From: Castor canadensis
Lineage: Eukaryota; Chordata; Mammalia; Rodentia; Castoridae
Length of the DNA stretch: 64,000 nucleotides
Assembly (NCBI RefSeq): GCF_047511655.1
Contig: NC_133398.1
Coordinates: 106,284,332 to 106,348,331 of the forward strand
Direction of reading: 5' to 3'
Both the position numbers and the translations under genes were made by a program. The notes under the pieces are model-generated. The model searched no databases and was not told the origin of the DNA. It worked only from the letters and a program-made list of their open reading frames with translations. Positions 23,924 to 35,839 of the stretch are shown here, in pieces (position 1 is the stretch's first letter; every line of letters begins with the position of its first letter).

Positions 23924-24327
23924 TGTTGGAATTAAAGACCCTTTGGTACTGAAAACAGACACACAAGAGACATTGAAAATCTTGACAAGGCAATTTCTTT
24001 TGATCAAAAGGGTGCAAGCATGTGCTCACTCCAGCAAACAATGCAAGCACAAAATGGCTGGCAGTTGCTCCTCCTTATACAACTGACGCAGTTGTACCTG
24101 CCCCTCACCTGGGATTCGTCCAGATCAAAGGTTCACAGTCTTTCCCAATTGGCTAAAAGGCTTGGGGGATGGGTTAGGGCATGCAGTTTGGTGGGCAATG
24201 GAATCTGGAAGAAGAAGCAGGGACCCTTTAAACATGCAAGTCACCTAAGATGGCGACCTGAGGAATTTTTAAGTAATCTAAGAAGGTAACAAATACCTTC
24301 TTAGAAAAGATCATTTTTCTTACAACA
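23924..24327 (-). mobile_element. Solo LTR of an endogenous retrovirus
   Basis: A 404-base unit begins TGTTG on the plus strand at 23924 and ends CAACA at 24327, giving the inverted TG...CA termini of retroviral LTRs. Orientation is minus. On that strand a TATA-like 'gttgtataaggaggagc' (about 24085-24069) lies in the middle, the expected U3/R arrangement. The 3' part ends in '...tctttaattccaaca'. No internal proviral sequence follows on either side, so it is a solo LTR. No clean target-site duplication is visible. A strong hairpin sits near its 5' end (24277-24305). The ERV class is not determined. Confidence 0.65.
24277..24305. other. 12-bp perfect inverted repeat within LTR U3
   Basis: 'tctaagaaggta' at 24277-24288, loop 'acaaa', then the exact complement 'taccttcttaga' at 24294-24305. 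It sits near the 5' edge of the LTR (minus orientation). Confidence 0.9.
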
Positions 24328-25600
24328 TGACCACACATCACAGATGTGTCATTACCTGCTCTTACTCAGGTAAGCCTGGAAGTAAGGATTTGCACCTGTT
24401 GTCTGCACCTTGCATCTCCAGCATCCAGAACAGGTAATGGATGATGCTACTTGGAAACCTCATATATCTCCCAGATTAGAAAAACTCAGTATTGAGTTAA
24501 TGGTCTCTCCACCTGAGGCCTGTGCCATAGAAGGCAATCTAAGCACACATTGCCCTGGTCTTCTTCCTTTCTTGGGATTCTGAACAAAAGGTGGGCTCTC
24601 ATTTTTCTCTAGAATGTGGGCAAAGCAAAGTCATCCATCTAAGCAACATACCAATTAAACACCAGTTCTGTGTTGAGTGTTGTTTTGGACTAAGAACATC
24701 CACCTGGTTTGGAAGGCCTGTTGTATGGTAACACTTGCACATCAGTGTGGTAGGAGCCATACTGGAGTGTTGGAGGTTGGGGTACAGCAGATGACAAAAG
24801 ACAGGGAAATCCTAAGCAAGAGTAGCATGGCAAATATGTTCATGTGGGTATGAAGCAGAGGTGGCTCTTGGGGACAGCAGGTGGCTTGCCAAGGCTGACA
24901 TCATGTAGCATTAAGGCTGAAGCAGCAGACATGGAGCTTGCAGTCAGGTCCTCAGCCAGGAAGAGGGGCCTGATCTTCAGAGAGTTCCCACTGGTCCCCT
25001 TCTACTGGAACCTTTCCTGTAGATGGGGTGTCCACAGGACCAAGAGGAGGCACATACTTGGTGTGTGTACCCCTCCTCCTAGGTCATGTTAGGGTACTCT
25101 AAACCCCAGGATTCCTTGCCCAAGCATGCCAAGCCCACTTCCACTAGTTTTTTTTTCCCCTAAGGAGTGGTCATCCATGCACCCTGGGTCCAAGGAGTGG
25201 CAAAGCACATGTGTATGGACAGAGGTTGGATTTACAGCTAAATGTTCGCATGCATGACCAGAATACCTGGGTACCTGTGTACATGAGTACCTAGAATCTG
25301 GATACAAAGCAGGGCTCCTTTGTGTCATGGGCTGGGCTGGAACCAGAGATTTAAGCTACTTAGACATACACTTTGTCTGGATGGCTTGTCCTGGACGGTT
25401 TGGTGGTCTTCGCTCAGGAAGTTCTGAGCCACAAGAGAAGGCTCAGACTTTATCTGAGCTGGCAGGGACGGAAATGTCTAAACAAGGAAGTAACAAGTAA
25501 GTTTCCAAAGTGTCCACGGGACATTTTGTCAATGAGTGATAAATTAGAGTTGGCATGACACTTGCAGGGATCTGTATTAGAGTTGTCCACACAGCCACAA
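24328..25600. other. Unassigned sequence, no gene recognised
   Basis: About 1.3 kb with short overlapping open frames only and no repeat I can name. Confidence 0.5.
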
Positions 25601-25604
25601 GTGG

Positions 25605-25740
25605 AGGGCACAGGCTTTGGGGGTGGATTGAGTTCTTGTTCTGGCTCTGCCTATTATGTAGGTGAACCTGGAGAATTCACCAATCTCTCCGTATCTCATT
25701 TCCCACAACTGTAAATAGAGCTAGGGACATGTGCAGAATA
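25605..25740 (+). repeat. MIR SINE, sense
   Basis: 'gttctggctctgcctattat', 'aggtgaacctggagaattca' and 'ctcatttcccacaactgtaa' follow the order of the MIR core and 3' region. It is strongly diverged, as expected of this ancient mammalian family. Confidence 0.7.
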
Positions 25741-26479
25741 AATCATCTTATGTGAGTTCATTCTCTTGCCATTATTAAGGAAATGACTTACTTCAGTGAA
25801 AAACCCAGAAGTGGCCCTGGGAGCACATTCCAGTGTGGACCTTCTGCTACCAGAAGCCAAGAGGCCCATTCAGGAAATGGAGCCTTCCGCTGAACTTCAC
25901 CTTGGCCTGCAGGAGCAGGAATGTATGGCCGTCCAGAACTCAGGACCCTCCAGGGGGCTGCAGAGAAGGTGCAGGCCCAGCTTTTGCATGTGTGCTGTGC
26001 ATCTGTGTGTGCTGCCTGGGGCCCCTCCCAAGGCTCCAATGTCTGGGTTTGGGTTTCTGCCCAGAACAGCTGTGGTGCTTCATTCTCGAATCTTCTGTCT
26101 CGATGAGGCTGTTTCACAGCTTCTACAGATTGGTTGCTTTCTGAGAACTGATATCAGTTGATAAAGCCTTCAAGACTTCCTCAAAATATCATGGGAATAC
26201 CCGTCCTTGGATTTCCCCTAAGAATCGAGAGGGGATATTTTTTCTCTTGTTAACTTAAAAAAATAAAAGTAAAGAAAGTGAGTAAGCTTATGTTGTGCTT
26301 GGAAATAGAAGAAGAATCCCAGATGTTCTCTGTTCCTTGCTTGATGCAGTAAATATGGCCTCCTTCTGGCTGCTCACGGGTGTTTATTAGTGTGCAAGAC
26401 ACTCCTAGAGACAGTCTGTTAGGTTCACGGTCTCCTGTGCACACATAGGTGGTGGGGGGGTGGGGTCCTTGTACTATGC

Positions 26480-26610
26480 TTCCTCTGTCCTTGAGACATC
26501 AGTTTTGTCATCTGCACAGTGAACAGAACAGGAGTGCCAAGACTTTTGTTTTGTGAGAAGTAAATGGGCACACACAGCTAACAGACAGGGCATGCTCCAT
26601 AAATGTCTTG
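26480..26610 (+). repeat. MIR 3' fragment, sense
   Basis: 'cagttttgtcatctgcacag' matches the MIR segment following the core, and 'gggcatgctccataaatgtc' matches its 3' end. Confidence 0.55.
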
Positions 26611-26682
26611 GTTTTCCTTGTTTTTCCTCATTCAGAACTACTGGGTATGAAGGTTAGTATGCCCTTTTGACAGTCTGTGGTT

Positions 26683-26683
26683 G

Positions 26684-26744
<61 letters not shown>

Positions 26745-26800
26745 TGATAGAAAGATAGATAGATGATAGAGATGATAGATAGATAGACAGATATAGAGAC
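26683..26800. repeat. (GATA)n microsatellite
   Basis: About 60 bases of uninterrupted 'gata' repeats, then imperfect units (gatgatagagatgatagata). Minus-strand frames encode Tyr-Leu-Ser-Ile repeats only because of the array. Confidence 0.97.
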
Positions 26801-26894
26801 ATATTGATATATAAATTTCCTCTCCTGTGGTGATGGTGACAGAATGGCCACTCTTGGCCAGGTGGTGGACTGGGGTTGCTTTTGAGACCCTCTC

Positions 26895-27175
26895 AAGCAT
26901 GTATTTACTTAGTACTTGTTCTACACATCAGGCCCAGCTGCAGGTCCCAGGGACACTGCAGTACCTGTGTCTCCCACACACTCACCCCACAGTCTGGCAG
27001 GGTATGAGGCTCACTTGCTCCTGATGACAACTCTGAAAGGTTGTGGTCACCACCCCCACTTCATCAGAAATTGCAAATTCCTAAAACATCCACACGCCCA
27101 GAGATGCTAGCCTGGGAGCACAAAGGTGTGAATCTGAACCTCACTCACACACTCATAGGCTCTACAAGCCTGCAA
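26895..27175 (-). repeat. MIR SINE, antisense
   Basis: It starts with 'tatttacttagtacttgttc' (complement of the MIR 3' end) and continues through 'gatgacaactctgaaaggtt' and 'cccacttcatcagaaattgc' toward the tRNA-related 5' part. Divergence is high. Confidence 0.55.
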
Positions 27176-28384
27176 ACCACCACTCTCAATCTTAACTTCC
27201 TCATCTGGAGATTAAAAACCCTTAGTTGAAAGTGGAAGAAGATCAGAGCAGCAAAGTCCTCAAAAACAAGAGTTTCAAAGACCAGGATCAAGGTCACAGA
27301 ACTGGGATGCACTCCCTAGGCCAGACCTCTCCCTGCCAGGGTCCTTTTAGCACCACAGGCTGTATGAAAGGCAGAATGCACACAATAAGGATGCCGGTGG
27401 CTTTGTGGAGAGATTTGAGAGGCTTGCTGGCATAGGAGACTCAGTGGAGAGAAGACAGGAAGGAGGTGTGGGTTCCACTTGGGAACAGCAGCATGAAAAA
27501 AAAAAGCAATGAGGAAGAGCCAGAGGCCTTTCAGACAGGTTTGAGAGAGCAGAGTGGAGGCAAGTCTTGCCTAGGGCCTGAGGATGCAAAGGAAGAGAAA
27601 ATCGGTGGTGGACCAGGCAGCAAGCAGTACAGCAGGTGGGTGCTCTCTTAAAGTGGAAAGGGCAGAGCAGGAGGCATCCAGCATACATTTTCAGCATTAG
27701 CATTTCCTGTTTCTGCGCCTTTCCTTTCCACAGAGAATGAATTCCTGTTGCTTCCTGTGCTTCCTACCTCAGTGGAATAGACCGTGCATGGATGCCCTCA
27801 TCCTTCGTCGTCTCCACTGGCGATGGTAGGAAATGGCCCAGCATCTATAAGTTATTCTCCTGGGTTGCCCACCTTTGCCAGGGAAGAGCCATCTGGGCTG
27901 CAAGGAGCCATTCCCCGAGCTGATCCTGAGCACACATTGTGGTCAGTCCTTAGGTACAGGGGACAACAGAGTCCCTGCCCCAGACCTCTCGGCATACGGG
28001 GATGGAATTCTGTTTGGGGACCTTCCATGAGCACCTTAGGATCTGTGGTAGGTGCAGGATTGTCTGTGTTGTGGAGCACCCTGTTCTCATGGTTCTCAAA
28101 GGAACTGAGTTCTCATCCCCTGGCACTTTCAGGGGAACCGGAGGAATGTAATCCAGGAAGCCCCTTCGCCATCCCTGTGGAACACGAGCTGTGCTCTGTG
28201 TGGTTGAATGGAGCATAAGGTGTTTTCCTGTTCAGTATCTTGGTTCATTCTCCCATAGCCTCGAGAGTGGTGTAAAGCAGGGCCACAGAACCCAATATCG
28301 GCACAGGAATCTCAGGATGCCTGGGATCCTGGTGAAGGTGTCCTGCCTCAACAGTGACTTGGGGTTATAAAGTTTCTTTTGTGC
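27176..28384. other. Unassigned sequence, no gene recognised
   Basis: GC content is higher than in flanking L1-rich DNA. Open frames of 60-144 codons overlap on both strands without domain content or plausible splice structure, so I do not call genes. Confidence 0.5.
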
Positions 28385-28499
28385 TTTTTTTTTTTTTTTC
28401 CTTTTGATAGTACTGGGGTTTGAACTCAGGGCTTCACACTTGCTAAGCAGGCCCTCTACCACTTTGAGCCACTCTGCCAGCCCTTAAAGTTTTCTTTTG
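28368..28499 (-). repeat. ID-like SINE, antisense, with target-site duplication
   Basis: Poly-T at 28386-28399 (A tail), then the complement of B box ('ggggtttgaactcagggctt') and body to 'ccactctgccagccc' at about 28484. Flanks are 'taaagtttcttttg' at 28368-28381 and 'taaagttttcttttg' at 28485-28499, a duplication differing by one T. This is a fairly recent insertion. Confidence 0.9.
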
Positions 28500-28539
28500 A
28501 ATAATGGTAGAACACATTGGAAAATGCTAAGGAAGAATA

Positions 28540-28700
28540 AGTAATAATGACAGCTGATAAATTCACTGACCTATTTACCTGGCAGTGCTCCAGGTTTGCA
28601 AAGCTGATGGCCTCCTACAAGAAACAGAGAAGTTAGGCCAGTTACAGAAGGCCACACAGCTCTTAAGGAGCCTGGTGTGGAATGATGTCTGTGTGTGCTT
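28540..28700 (-). repeat. MIR SINE, antisense
   Basis: 'acagagaagttaggccagtt' and 'aaggccacacagctcttaag' match the complement of the MIR core, preceded by a complement of its 3' end ('tggcagtgctccaggtttgc'). Confidence 0.65.
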
Positions 28701-29740
28701 GGTGCCATGGTTCTGCAGTGAGCCATAAGTTCCAACGGGAGCCAATGACACCTGCACTGGCTGTCGCCTGGGCCTCCATCACTCCAGAGTGTGCATAATG
28801 AACTCTGGAATCCCAAGGGCTGCACTGTGTCGTCTTGTGTGGGGAAACTGCTGGCACAGATGCAACCCGGTGACTTGATTGACAAATGGTCTTACCTGTC
28901 CTGCACTGACTATGCCAAGGGCGTCCTTCTGGGCCAGGATCTACACTTTTAGAAGAAAAAACCTGGCAGAGCTACAGAAGGAAATGGTTTTGCTGAGTAT
29001 TTTAAATCGCTTAGGGAATTAAATACCTCATTTGATATTTTTATTAAAAAAACCAGGCTGGTCTGGCCTATAGAATTTTATAAAAACTACAGAGGTCCAA
29101 ACCAAGGTTTCTTGTTTCTTATGTCCTGAGTTCTCTGTGGAACACAGTCTCCTGGATAATATTCTAGAATGAAAACAGTCATGAGCAGATATAAATCATT
29201 TGGGAAAATGGAAATAGGGAGAAAAACGTCTCCTGTTTGTCACCTTTTCCTTTCTCTACCTCTTTTCAGTTTGTTCCCAAGTTTTACCTCTTCTTTTGAT
29301 TCCCCACCTGTACCTTTCCTTCCCACTCAGCAAGCCCCAGATTCCTGGGTGGTATGGTGTGCAAACAAGTCACAAAGCAGCAATGAAAGCCCACATCACC
29401 TTCTGCACAAATGGTGCCTTTCCTGGTGTTGAGGCTTTCTGCACTGTACCCGCAGCCAGCTTGCCTACTGTCTTGGAAACTTCAGAGCCATGCTCACCAG
29501 CCACCTTCTGCTCTGGGAGAGACAGTCTCCTGGCTCCTGAACTTAGAATCCCATTCTCTCCTGCCTATCTCCTCCTTTTCTCTAAACTCATTCATGTTGC
29601 CTCTTCCTCCTCCCCTCATCCCCCCACTTCCCTCCCCGCCCAGCCCTCCATGCATTCATGGAATTCAATTCCATTGAAACAGGGGTCTCATCTCTCCGCC
29701 CATTCACAGCTGCCCTTCCTTGAGGCCTGTACTTCCAAAT
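28701..29740. other. Unassigned sequence, no gene recognised
   Basis: A pyrimidine-rich stretch covers about 29560-29660. Open frames here are short or overlap in several frames, without recognisable domains. Confidence 0.5.
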
Positions 29741-29742
29741 GT

Positions 29743-30320
29743 ATTGTCTGTTTTCTGTTGGTATAACAAAATAGCTGAGACTGAGCATGTAAGAAAATAG
29801 CATAATGAAAACCACTAAAATGGTTTAAAAAAATAGGAGGGCAATAAGAAAGAGTAACAGAGCAGTGCATCTGATCAAAACACATTCTATGCATGTATGG
29901 AAATATCACAATGAAACCCCTTTGTACAAGTAATATACAGTAATATATGTATGTGTGTATATATATATACATACACACACACACATACATATATAAAGAG
30001 GTTTGTTTAGAAAAAAAAAGAGGTTCACAGTTCAGACATTCAGAAGCATGCACAAACAGCCAGAGGAACCCCTGGCTATGTGTGAGAGACCTCTCTCTCT
30101 CATAGGGCAAGACAGGAACCCAGGGCACACAGGGGTCAGGCTCACTCTTTTTATAATAACTCACTCTTGTTGGAATTGACCAGGATCCTCCAAAAACCAC
30201 GTGAGCCCTTTCCAAGGGCAGCAATGCCCAAGGATCCAACCACCGCCTACTAGATTTTACCTCCTAAAGACTGCACCTCAACATCACCACACTGGGACCA
30301 AGTGTCAGGCACATGAAGCC
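29743..30320 (-). mobile_element. MaLR-type LTR, antisense, with L1-like insert
   Basis: It starts 'gtctgttttctgttggtata' and 'acaaaatagctgagactg', the conventional antisense LTR start. It resumes after about 29998 with 'aagaggtttgtttag' and 'aggttcacagttcagacatt' and continues to 'ctaaagactgcacctcaaca'. The intervening 29782-29998 has L1 3' UTR-like sequence ('atggaaatatcacaatgaaa', 'cccctttgtacaagtaatat') ending in a TA/CA microsatellite. Confidence 0.55.
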
Positions 30321-31535
30321 TTTGGGGACTCACTCAAGTCCCATTACTTCTCACCTGGCCCTTCTCCCTGGCCCTGGACAGAGTTCCTAGGCATCCCGGT
30401 GGTGGTCTCTGCTCACTCCCCTACCCGCTCCAGCCCCCACATACCCACTTGCTGAAGACAGACTTGTGTTGGGGAGCCTCTGCATCTGGGTTCTGTGCTA
30501 TCTTCTCTCACCTCAGGTCACGGTCTTCCAGGGCTTTCTCTCCATGAGTGGATGGTCTCACGGACTCTGGAAAAGTCTTTGGGCCCAGACCTTTTTCCTT
30601 ATTCTAAGGGCATTCAGATCTCACTGTCAGCTTCCTGAAATCACTGTCCCAGCGCAAGCAGCTGCTCTAACATCTCCCAAATCTACCTGCCTGTCTTTCC
30701 CTGACTGCAAGTTCAAACCACAGCCTTGGGCAGGTCTTCCTGGGCTCCAGCCTTCCATGGAGCCTGGACCACATGTCAGCTCAACACAGAAAATGTATGC
30801 TGAGAGGATGAAGGAGTATTTTCATAGCAAGTACTCCCATGCAAGGTGTGTGGCTTTTTCCTCTTGAGCCCTGACTTTAATGATTTTTACTGACCCCTCT
30901 ACTCCCTTCCAGGTGTTTGTTGTTTTTAGACACCCGTTGCTCAGAAGAGATAAACAAGGAGAGTTTCAAAACTTTCCCTCAAGTGTATCACATTGAGTGC
31001 CGTCATGGTTGACGTGCAAGGTTTCTAGACGGTACCTAGGCTTCTCAGCCTACCTCTGCCTCCCAGTGGGTCCACACCCCCAGAGGCAGCCTGGGGCAGG
31101 GAAAAACGGTATTTTTCCTCTTAGATTGCAGTTCCCAAACCATGATTTGGCCAACAAATAGTTTTCTGGAAAACAAACAAACAAAAGTACCCACAGCTTG
31201 TAACCTAATCAGTACTTACACAATCCTTTTTGCTCTTACTATTTGTCTGACAGGAAACCCAGAAAGAGAGCCAGAGGCTTGTCAGACCCCCAACTGGCAT
31301 TCTCTGCTGGGGGTTGGACCTCCTGCCTGTCTCTCAGGAGGCCAGACCTGGGACATTTCTGTGGGGAACAGGAGACCTGCTCTCAGCTTCCCAAACCTGT
31401 GTTCCTGAAAAGGTCTGGTTTGTTTCGTTTTGCTTTTTTGGCTTTATGATTGAATTATTTTAATTATATGTATACATTTCAAGTTTTTTTTTTAGTTTGT
31501 TTTTCTATAACCCCTGTATCCAGAGAGTATGGTTT
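30321..31535. other. Unassigned sequence, no gene recognised
   Basis: A 133-codon frame at 30466-30867 has Ser/Pro/Cys-rich composition but no domain, and overlaps no other gene signal. I consider it chance. Confidence 0.5.
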
Positions 31536-31537
31536 TT

Positions 31538-31890
31538 GTCTTAGTCTGTTTGGGTTGTAATAAAATGCTGGGATCTGGGTGGCTTATAGCCGCAAATTTA
31601 TTTCTCACAGTTCGAGAGGCTGGACGTTGAAGGTTATGGCAGCAGCAGATCCAGTGTCTGGAGCGCACCCTCTTTCTGGCTCCTAGATGGTGCCTTCTGT
31701 CTGCATCCTTAGTGGTGGAAGGGGGAGAGAGAGCTCTCTGGAGCCTTTTTCATAAGAGCACTGATTCCATTCATAAGGGCTCCACCCTCACCATGTAATC
31801 ACCTTCCAAATGCTTCTAAAACCATCACACAGGGAGCCAGGATTTCAACATATAACTTTGGGTGAGGGGGCAAATTCAAACCACAGCATT
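31538..31890 (-). mobile_element. MaLR-type LTR, antisense, nearly complete
   Basis: The order matches closely: 'gtctgtttgggttgtaataa', 'tgggtggcttatagccgca', 'tttatttctcacagttcgag', 'ctggctcctagatggtgcct', 'gggctccaccctcaccatgt', 'aggatttcaacatataactt', ending 'aattcaaaccacagca'. Of the LTR remnants here this is the most complete. Exact family not determined. Confidence 0.65.
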
Positions 31891-32419
31891 CACCCTTGAC
31901 CTCCCTAATCCATGTCCTTCTCCAATGCAAAATGTAATCATTCTGTCCCAACACCCCCGAAAGTCTTAGTTCATTCCAGCATCAACTGAATCTTTACTAA
32001 ATAACAAAAGCCAGATGTAGGTGAGGCTCAAAGGCGTATTTCATTCTGAGGAGAATTCCCCACTAGCTATAAACCTGTGAATTATGTGCCTCTAAAATGC
32101 AGTTGCAGGATAAGGGTTATTATAGACATTTCCATTCCAAAAGGGGAAAATAGGAAAGCAAAAAGGGCTAACAGTTCCCAAGTAAGCCCAAATTTGAGAC
32201 TCAATAATAATCTACCAACCAGGTCCACTGGGCTGGTGGCTCTGTCCCCGAGGAGTTCCTCTGCTGAGGCCTCACCTCCACAGGAGCTCTGTGCCTGGCC
32301 ACACAGCCCGGGCTTCTCAGGGCTAGACTCATGGTCACACTGAAACCAGAGTTTTAGGTCCCAGGCCCAAACGCCAGGGGTTCCAAATATCAGGTCCAGC
32401 CACTCATTCCTTGTGAAGA

Positions 32420-33183
32420 TCAGACTGAGCTCTGCTCTAAGGTTACTCCATATTATATAGAACAGTAGTTTTCAGGTGATGCTTTGCCTGAGTGACTCCA
32501 TTTTAGATGAGATCAGGTGCATTCAGGGTGGTATGGCCACAGACTGAGTGATTCCATTTTATAAAACAGCACTTTGCTCCATGCTGAGGGCAAATGCTGA
32601 GGCAGAATGGCTGTTTGTGTAAGTAATCAATCACCATCTGTCCAGCAAAAAACACGGGATAGCCTGATAACTTATTTATGCAAATAAAAGATTATCACCT
32701 ATGAACATACCAAATTAAATCAAGAAATATCTGCTATGGTGTATCAAACCCTAGCAGAAAAACCAGGCCCATGGACTTCTGGAACACAGCAAACCAAGGA
32801 ATGATTTACCACCCTCACCTGAATCATAATAAAGGAGGGACACTTAACATCAGATGCCACAGGTGTGTGTCAAGGATCAACAGGCAATAAAACACCCGAC
32901 TGTCACCTGGGCTTTAGCTCAGCTTGACCCCCCTCCTTGACAAGACTCACTCTGAATTGCCCTTTTTCCCTCTGACCAGACTCAGTAAGCCTGGAATCAA
33001 CTCTGCACCTGGAGCCAGTACTGGCCTTGAACCAGAATTGCCTTTGTTCCAACACCACCAGGCCTCATAGCTCTGTGACTGGGTTATGTGACTATCTTAC
33101 CTGACCTCCTGCAGTGACTCTTCTTGCATGTGTATCAGCAATCTGCTCTTGCCTTCAAAAAGGCCCCTTTGAACCCTGTAACA
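32420..33183 (+). mobile_element. Possible ERV LTR region
   Basis: Two similar blocks, 'ctgagtgactccattttaga' (about 32489) and 'ctgagtgattccattttata' (about 32545), resemble the repeated segments found in some ERV LTRs, followed by AATAAA-containing sequence. Termini are not defined. Low certainty. Confidence 0.35.
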
Positions 33184-33278
33184 CTTTTTTTTTTTGGTGG
33201 TGGTACTGGGGTTTGAACTTGCTAGGCAGGCACTCTACCACTTGAGTCACTCCACCAGCCAGCCCCACTGTAACCCTT
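33175..33278 (-). repeat. ID-like SINE, antisense
   Basis: Poly-T at 33185-33195, then 'tactggggtttgaacttgct' (B-box complement) and 'tctaccacttgagtcactcc' to about 33268. The flanks share 'ctgtaac' (33176-33182 and 33268-33274), a short possible target-site duplication. A 10-base gap is apparent relative to other copies after 'tttgaact'. Confidence 0.88.
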
Positions 33279-33465
33279 CCTTAAGCAATTCTTTCATATT
33301 ATGATGAACTGTGATGTGTGATTGGAGAGTTAACATCAGTAATTAAGATTGGAATAAAAGAAACTGTGTTGCCAGTGGCTTAGCTATCAAGCAAAATAAG
33401 TGCTTGGCAAATTAACACCAAAAAAATTAATGTAGCTGGTGAATTTATTGCTAGTCAATAAATTC

Positions 33466-34400
33466 CGACATTGTGGAAAGACACAATGTTTCTGACGCAG
33501 CTTGTTGCTATAGCCAAATAAAGAAACAAGCAATGGTGAAGGACAGGAAAAGGAGGTTTATTACTGCAGCAAAGGTAGCCACAAAAGAAAGCATTTCAGT
33601 TCTTCTGCAGCCATCTTTGGAGTAATATAGACATGAAGCTTTAGGCTTAAAGAGAAAAAGAATTTGGGCAGGGGGAAAAAGATTTGCATAGTTAAACAAT
33701 CTCAGTCACAGGTGTGGCTTGGTTGATCGCTATCTCAGTCCTTGTTTTGGGAGAGGTCTGGAGAAGCTATGACTAAGGGGATCAGTCTGATCAGGATAAG
33801 AGAGTCATTGTGGCCCAGTGCGTGGTCTGTCCTGAGGAGGCTCTGCTGTTCCTTTCCTTGGTGGCAGTTTCCTCCATCCGTCCTTGAAAATATGATATCA
33901 ATTAGTCCTATCCTTTCTGGATTCCAAGGTGGCTGCGAGGTGAATGGCTCAGAGCAAAAATGGAGGCAGCGATGCCTCTCTTTTCTCCTGCTTTTGTTAA
34001 TTCATGGACCCATGTAAGGAGTCAGTGCTTACAGTTTAAGCACCTGTTATGTAATGACTTTTCCAGTGAAGGGTCTGGAAGCAGCCACAACTCCTTTGCC
34101 CCACTGAGTATTGTTTTGTGGGGGCTCTTTGTCATGGCCCCACTCCTCCAGCAGTTCTTTGCCTGGGCTCTGCTCCTCTCTTGGACCTCCAAGGAGCACT
34201 TGTAACAAGGAGCACTTGTGTCACACAGTCCACAGTGTGAGGGGCACCAAGTAGCAGCACTCATTCTGGCCCCCAGATCCTTGAACTCTGGGCCTGTGAC
34301 AGGAAGGGCAGCCCCAGTGATTTCTGAAATGTCTGTGGACCGTTGTCTTGGTGAAGGTACCCATTTCCAGAGAGATGGCCAGTCCACACTCACCTCAGCA
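33466..34400 (-). mobile_element. Probable ERV LTR, antisense
   Basis: On the minus strand a polyadenylation-signal region reads 'gcagtaataaacctcctttt' (complement of about 33551-33570) followed by U5-like 'cctgtccttcaccattgctt'. Upstream (to about 34400) the sequence is not otherwise assigned. A 14-bp unit is duplicated at 34190-34203 and 34206-34219. Exact ends, class and whether all of it belongs to one element are uncertain. Confidence 0.4.
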
Positions 34401-34639
34401 AGCAGTAGCTGCCCATGCCTTCATGCTCCATCCTTGAGCACATCTTCTCATTCTTTGCAATATGCATAGACTGAGTTTTCCTGCACTTTCAGTTCTGAAT
34501 CTCTTTTGAAAACAATTCTGTCTTTAAGCCATTTCTCTCTTCTCACATTTTATTATGAGTACTCAAGAGAAGCCAAGCCACCTCTTCAAAATTTTGCCTA
34601 GAAATTTCTAAATATTCAAAATTTGAAACCCTATATCCT

Positions 34640-34725
34640 CTGGAGACCTGGCTCAAGTGGTACAGTACCTGCAAGTGCAAGCACAAAGCCCTGACTTCAA
34701 ACCCCAGGGCAGCCAAAAAAATAAA
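34640..34725 (+). repeat. ID-like SINE
   Basis: 'tggctcaagtggtacagtac' (A box region) and 'gacttcaaaccccagggcag' (B box) followed by an A-rich tail. Confidence 0.88.
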
Positions 34726-35302
34726 AATCTAATATGATTTAAACTCAATATCTAATTTTATGGCTCACAAGTTCTACATTCTACAAAGTTCTCTTCCACA
34801 AAGAGCAAGAATGCAATTCAGTCAAGGTCTTATCAGTTGGCAAATGAGGGCCTGTCCTTCCTTGTCTGTTAACATGTCTCTTATTTCTATCTGAGGCCAT
34901 ACTGAAGTGAGCTTTTCTGTTCATATTTCTACCAACATTCTGTTCGTGACCACTTAGACAGCCTCTGATAAGATTGAGGCTTCCTTAGAGCCCCTTTCTT
35001 CTTCCGAGCCCTCACTGGCATCACCTGTAATGCCCCATTCATGGTGATTCAGGTTGTACCTCCTAACTCTTCCAGCCTCTACTCCAGCTCCAAAGCCACA
35101 TCATCATTTTAAAGTATTTGTCACAGTAGCACCTCCCCCACCCCTACATTTTTCTTATAAGTACAAGTACACTCTAAAATAGTGACACAAAAAGCACAGA
35201 ATAGTAAATATATAAACCAGCAACACTGTGATGATTGTTACCATTTTCAAGAGTTATGTACTAGACATAACTGGGTGTGCTCTATGCTGTAGATTTGGGA
35301 GC

Positions 35303-35696
35303 TGTGGGCTGATGAAAGAATTTACCAAGATGGAGAGCAGAAGAAAACAGAGTTATTAGGACACCGTTGAGGGAGGATGGAATGGCAGGCAGCCGTGCAA
35401 AGTGGGCATCGTGCATCCAGGCAGGGTTGAGAATAGGTTTTATATCTAGGGGTTAGACTACTTTTGATTGGCTCTCTCCTCTTTTGTGGACCTTACTGAT
35501 TGGTTTTCTCTTCCTCAGACCATGGTTTGAATGTTGCATGGGCAGGAATGTCTCTTGAACTTGGCCCCTTCCTCTTCATTCTGCCTGGCTCTTGGTGTTT
35601 TGTTCCTACCATGGCTCCATAAATGAGGACTTTCCCCCACATTCTACTGTTATATGACTGCACAGTAGGTTTGTTTGAGCCAGCATCATCACACAC
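35303..35696 (-). mobile_element. Probable solo LTR, antisense
   Basis: On the minus strand, CCAAT-like boxes ('aaccaatcagtaag', 'agccaatcaaaagtag') precede a TATA box 'agatataaaacctatt' (about 35447-35432), followed by sequence ending '...tcatcagcccaca'. This promoter layout is that of a retroviral U3/R. Ends are approximate and no duplication was established. Confidence 0.5.
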
Positions 35697-35839
35697 ACAT
35701 GAAGTATGTGTTGCACTGTGACATTACAACAGCTGCAATGTCACTAGGTGACAGGAAGTTTTCAACTGCACTCTGCTCTTAAGAGACCACCCTCGTATAC
35801 GCTAACTGGCCAGTGAACAAAACATTGTTACGTGGCTCA

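Noticed and set aside
26628-26900. Minus-strand frames of 80-90 codons with Tyr-Leu-Ser-Ile repeats
   Set aside because: Produced by the (GATA)n microsatellite.
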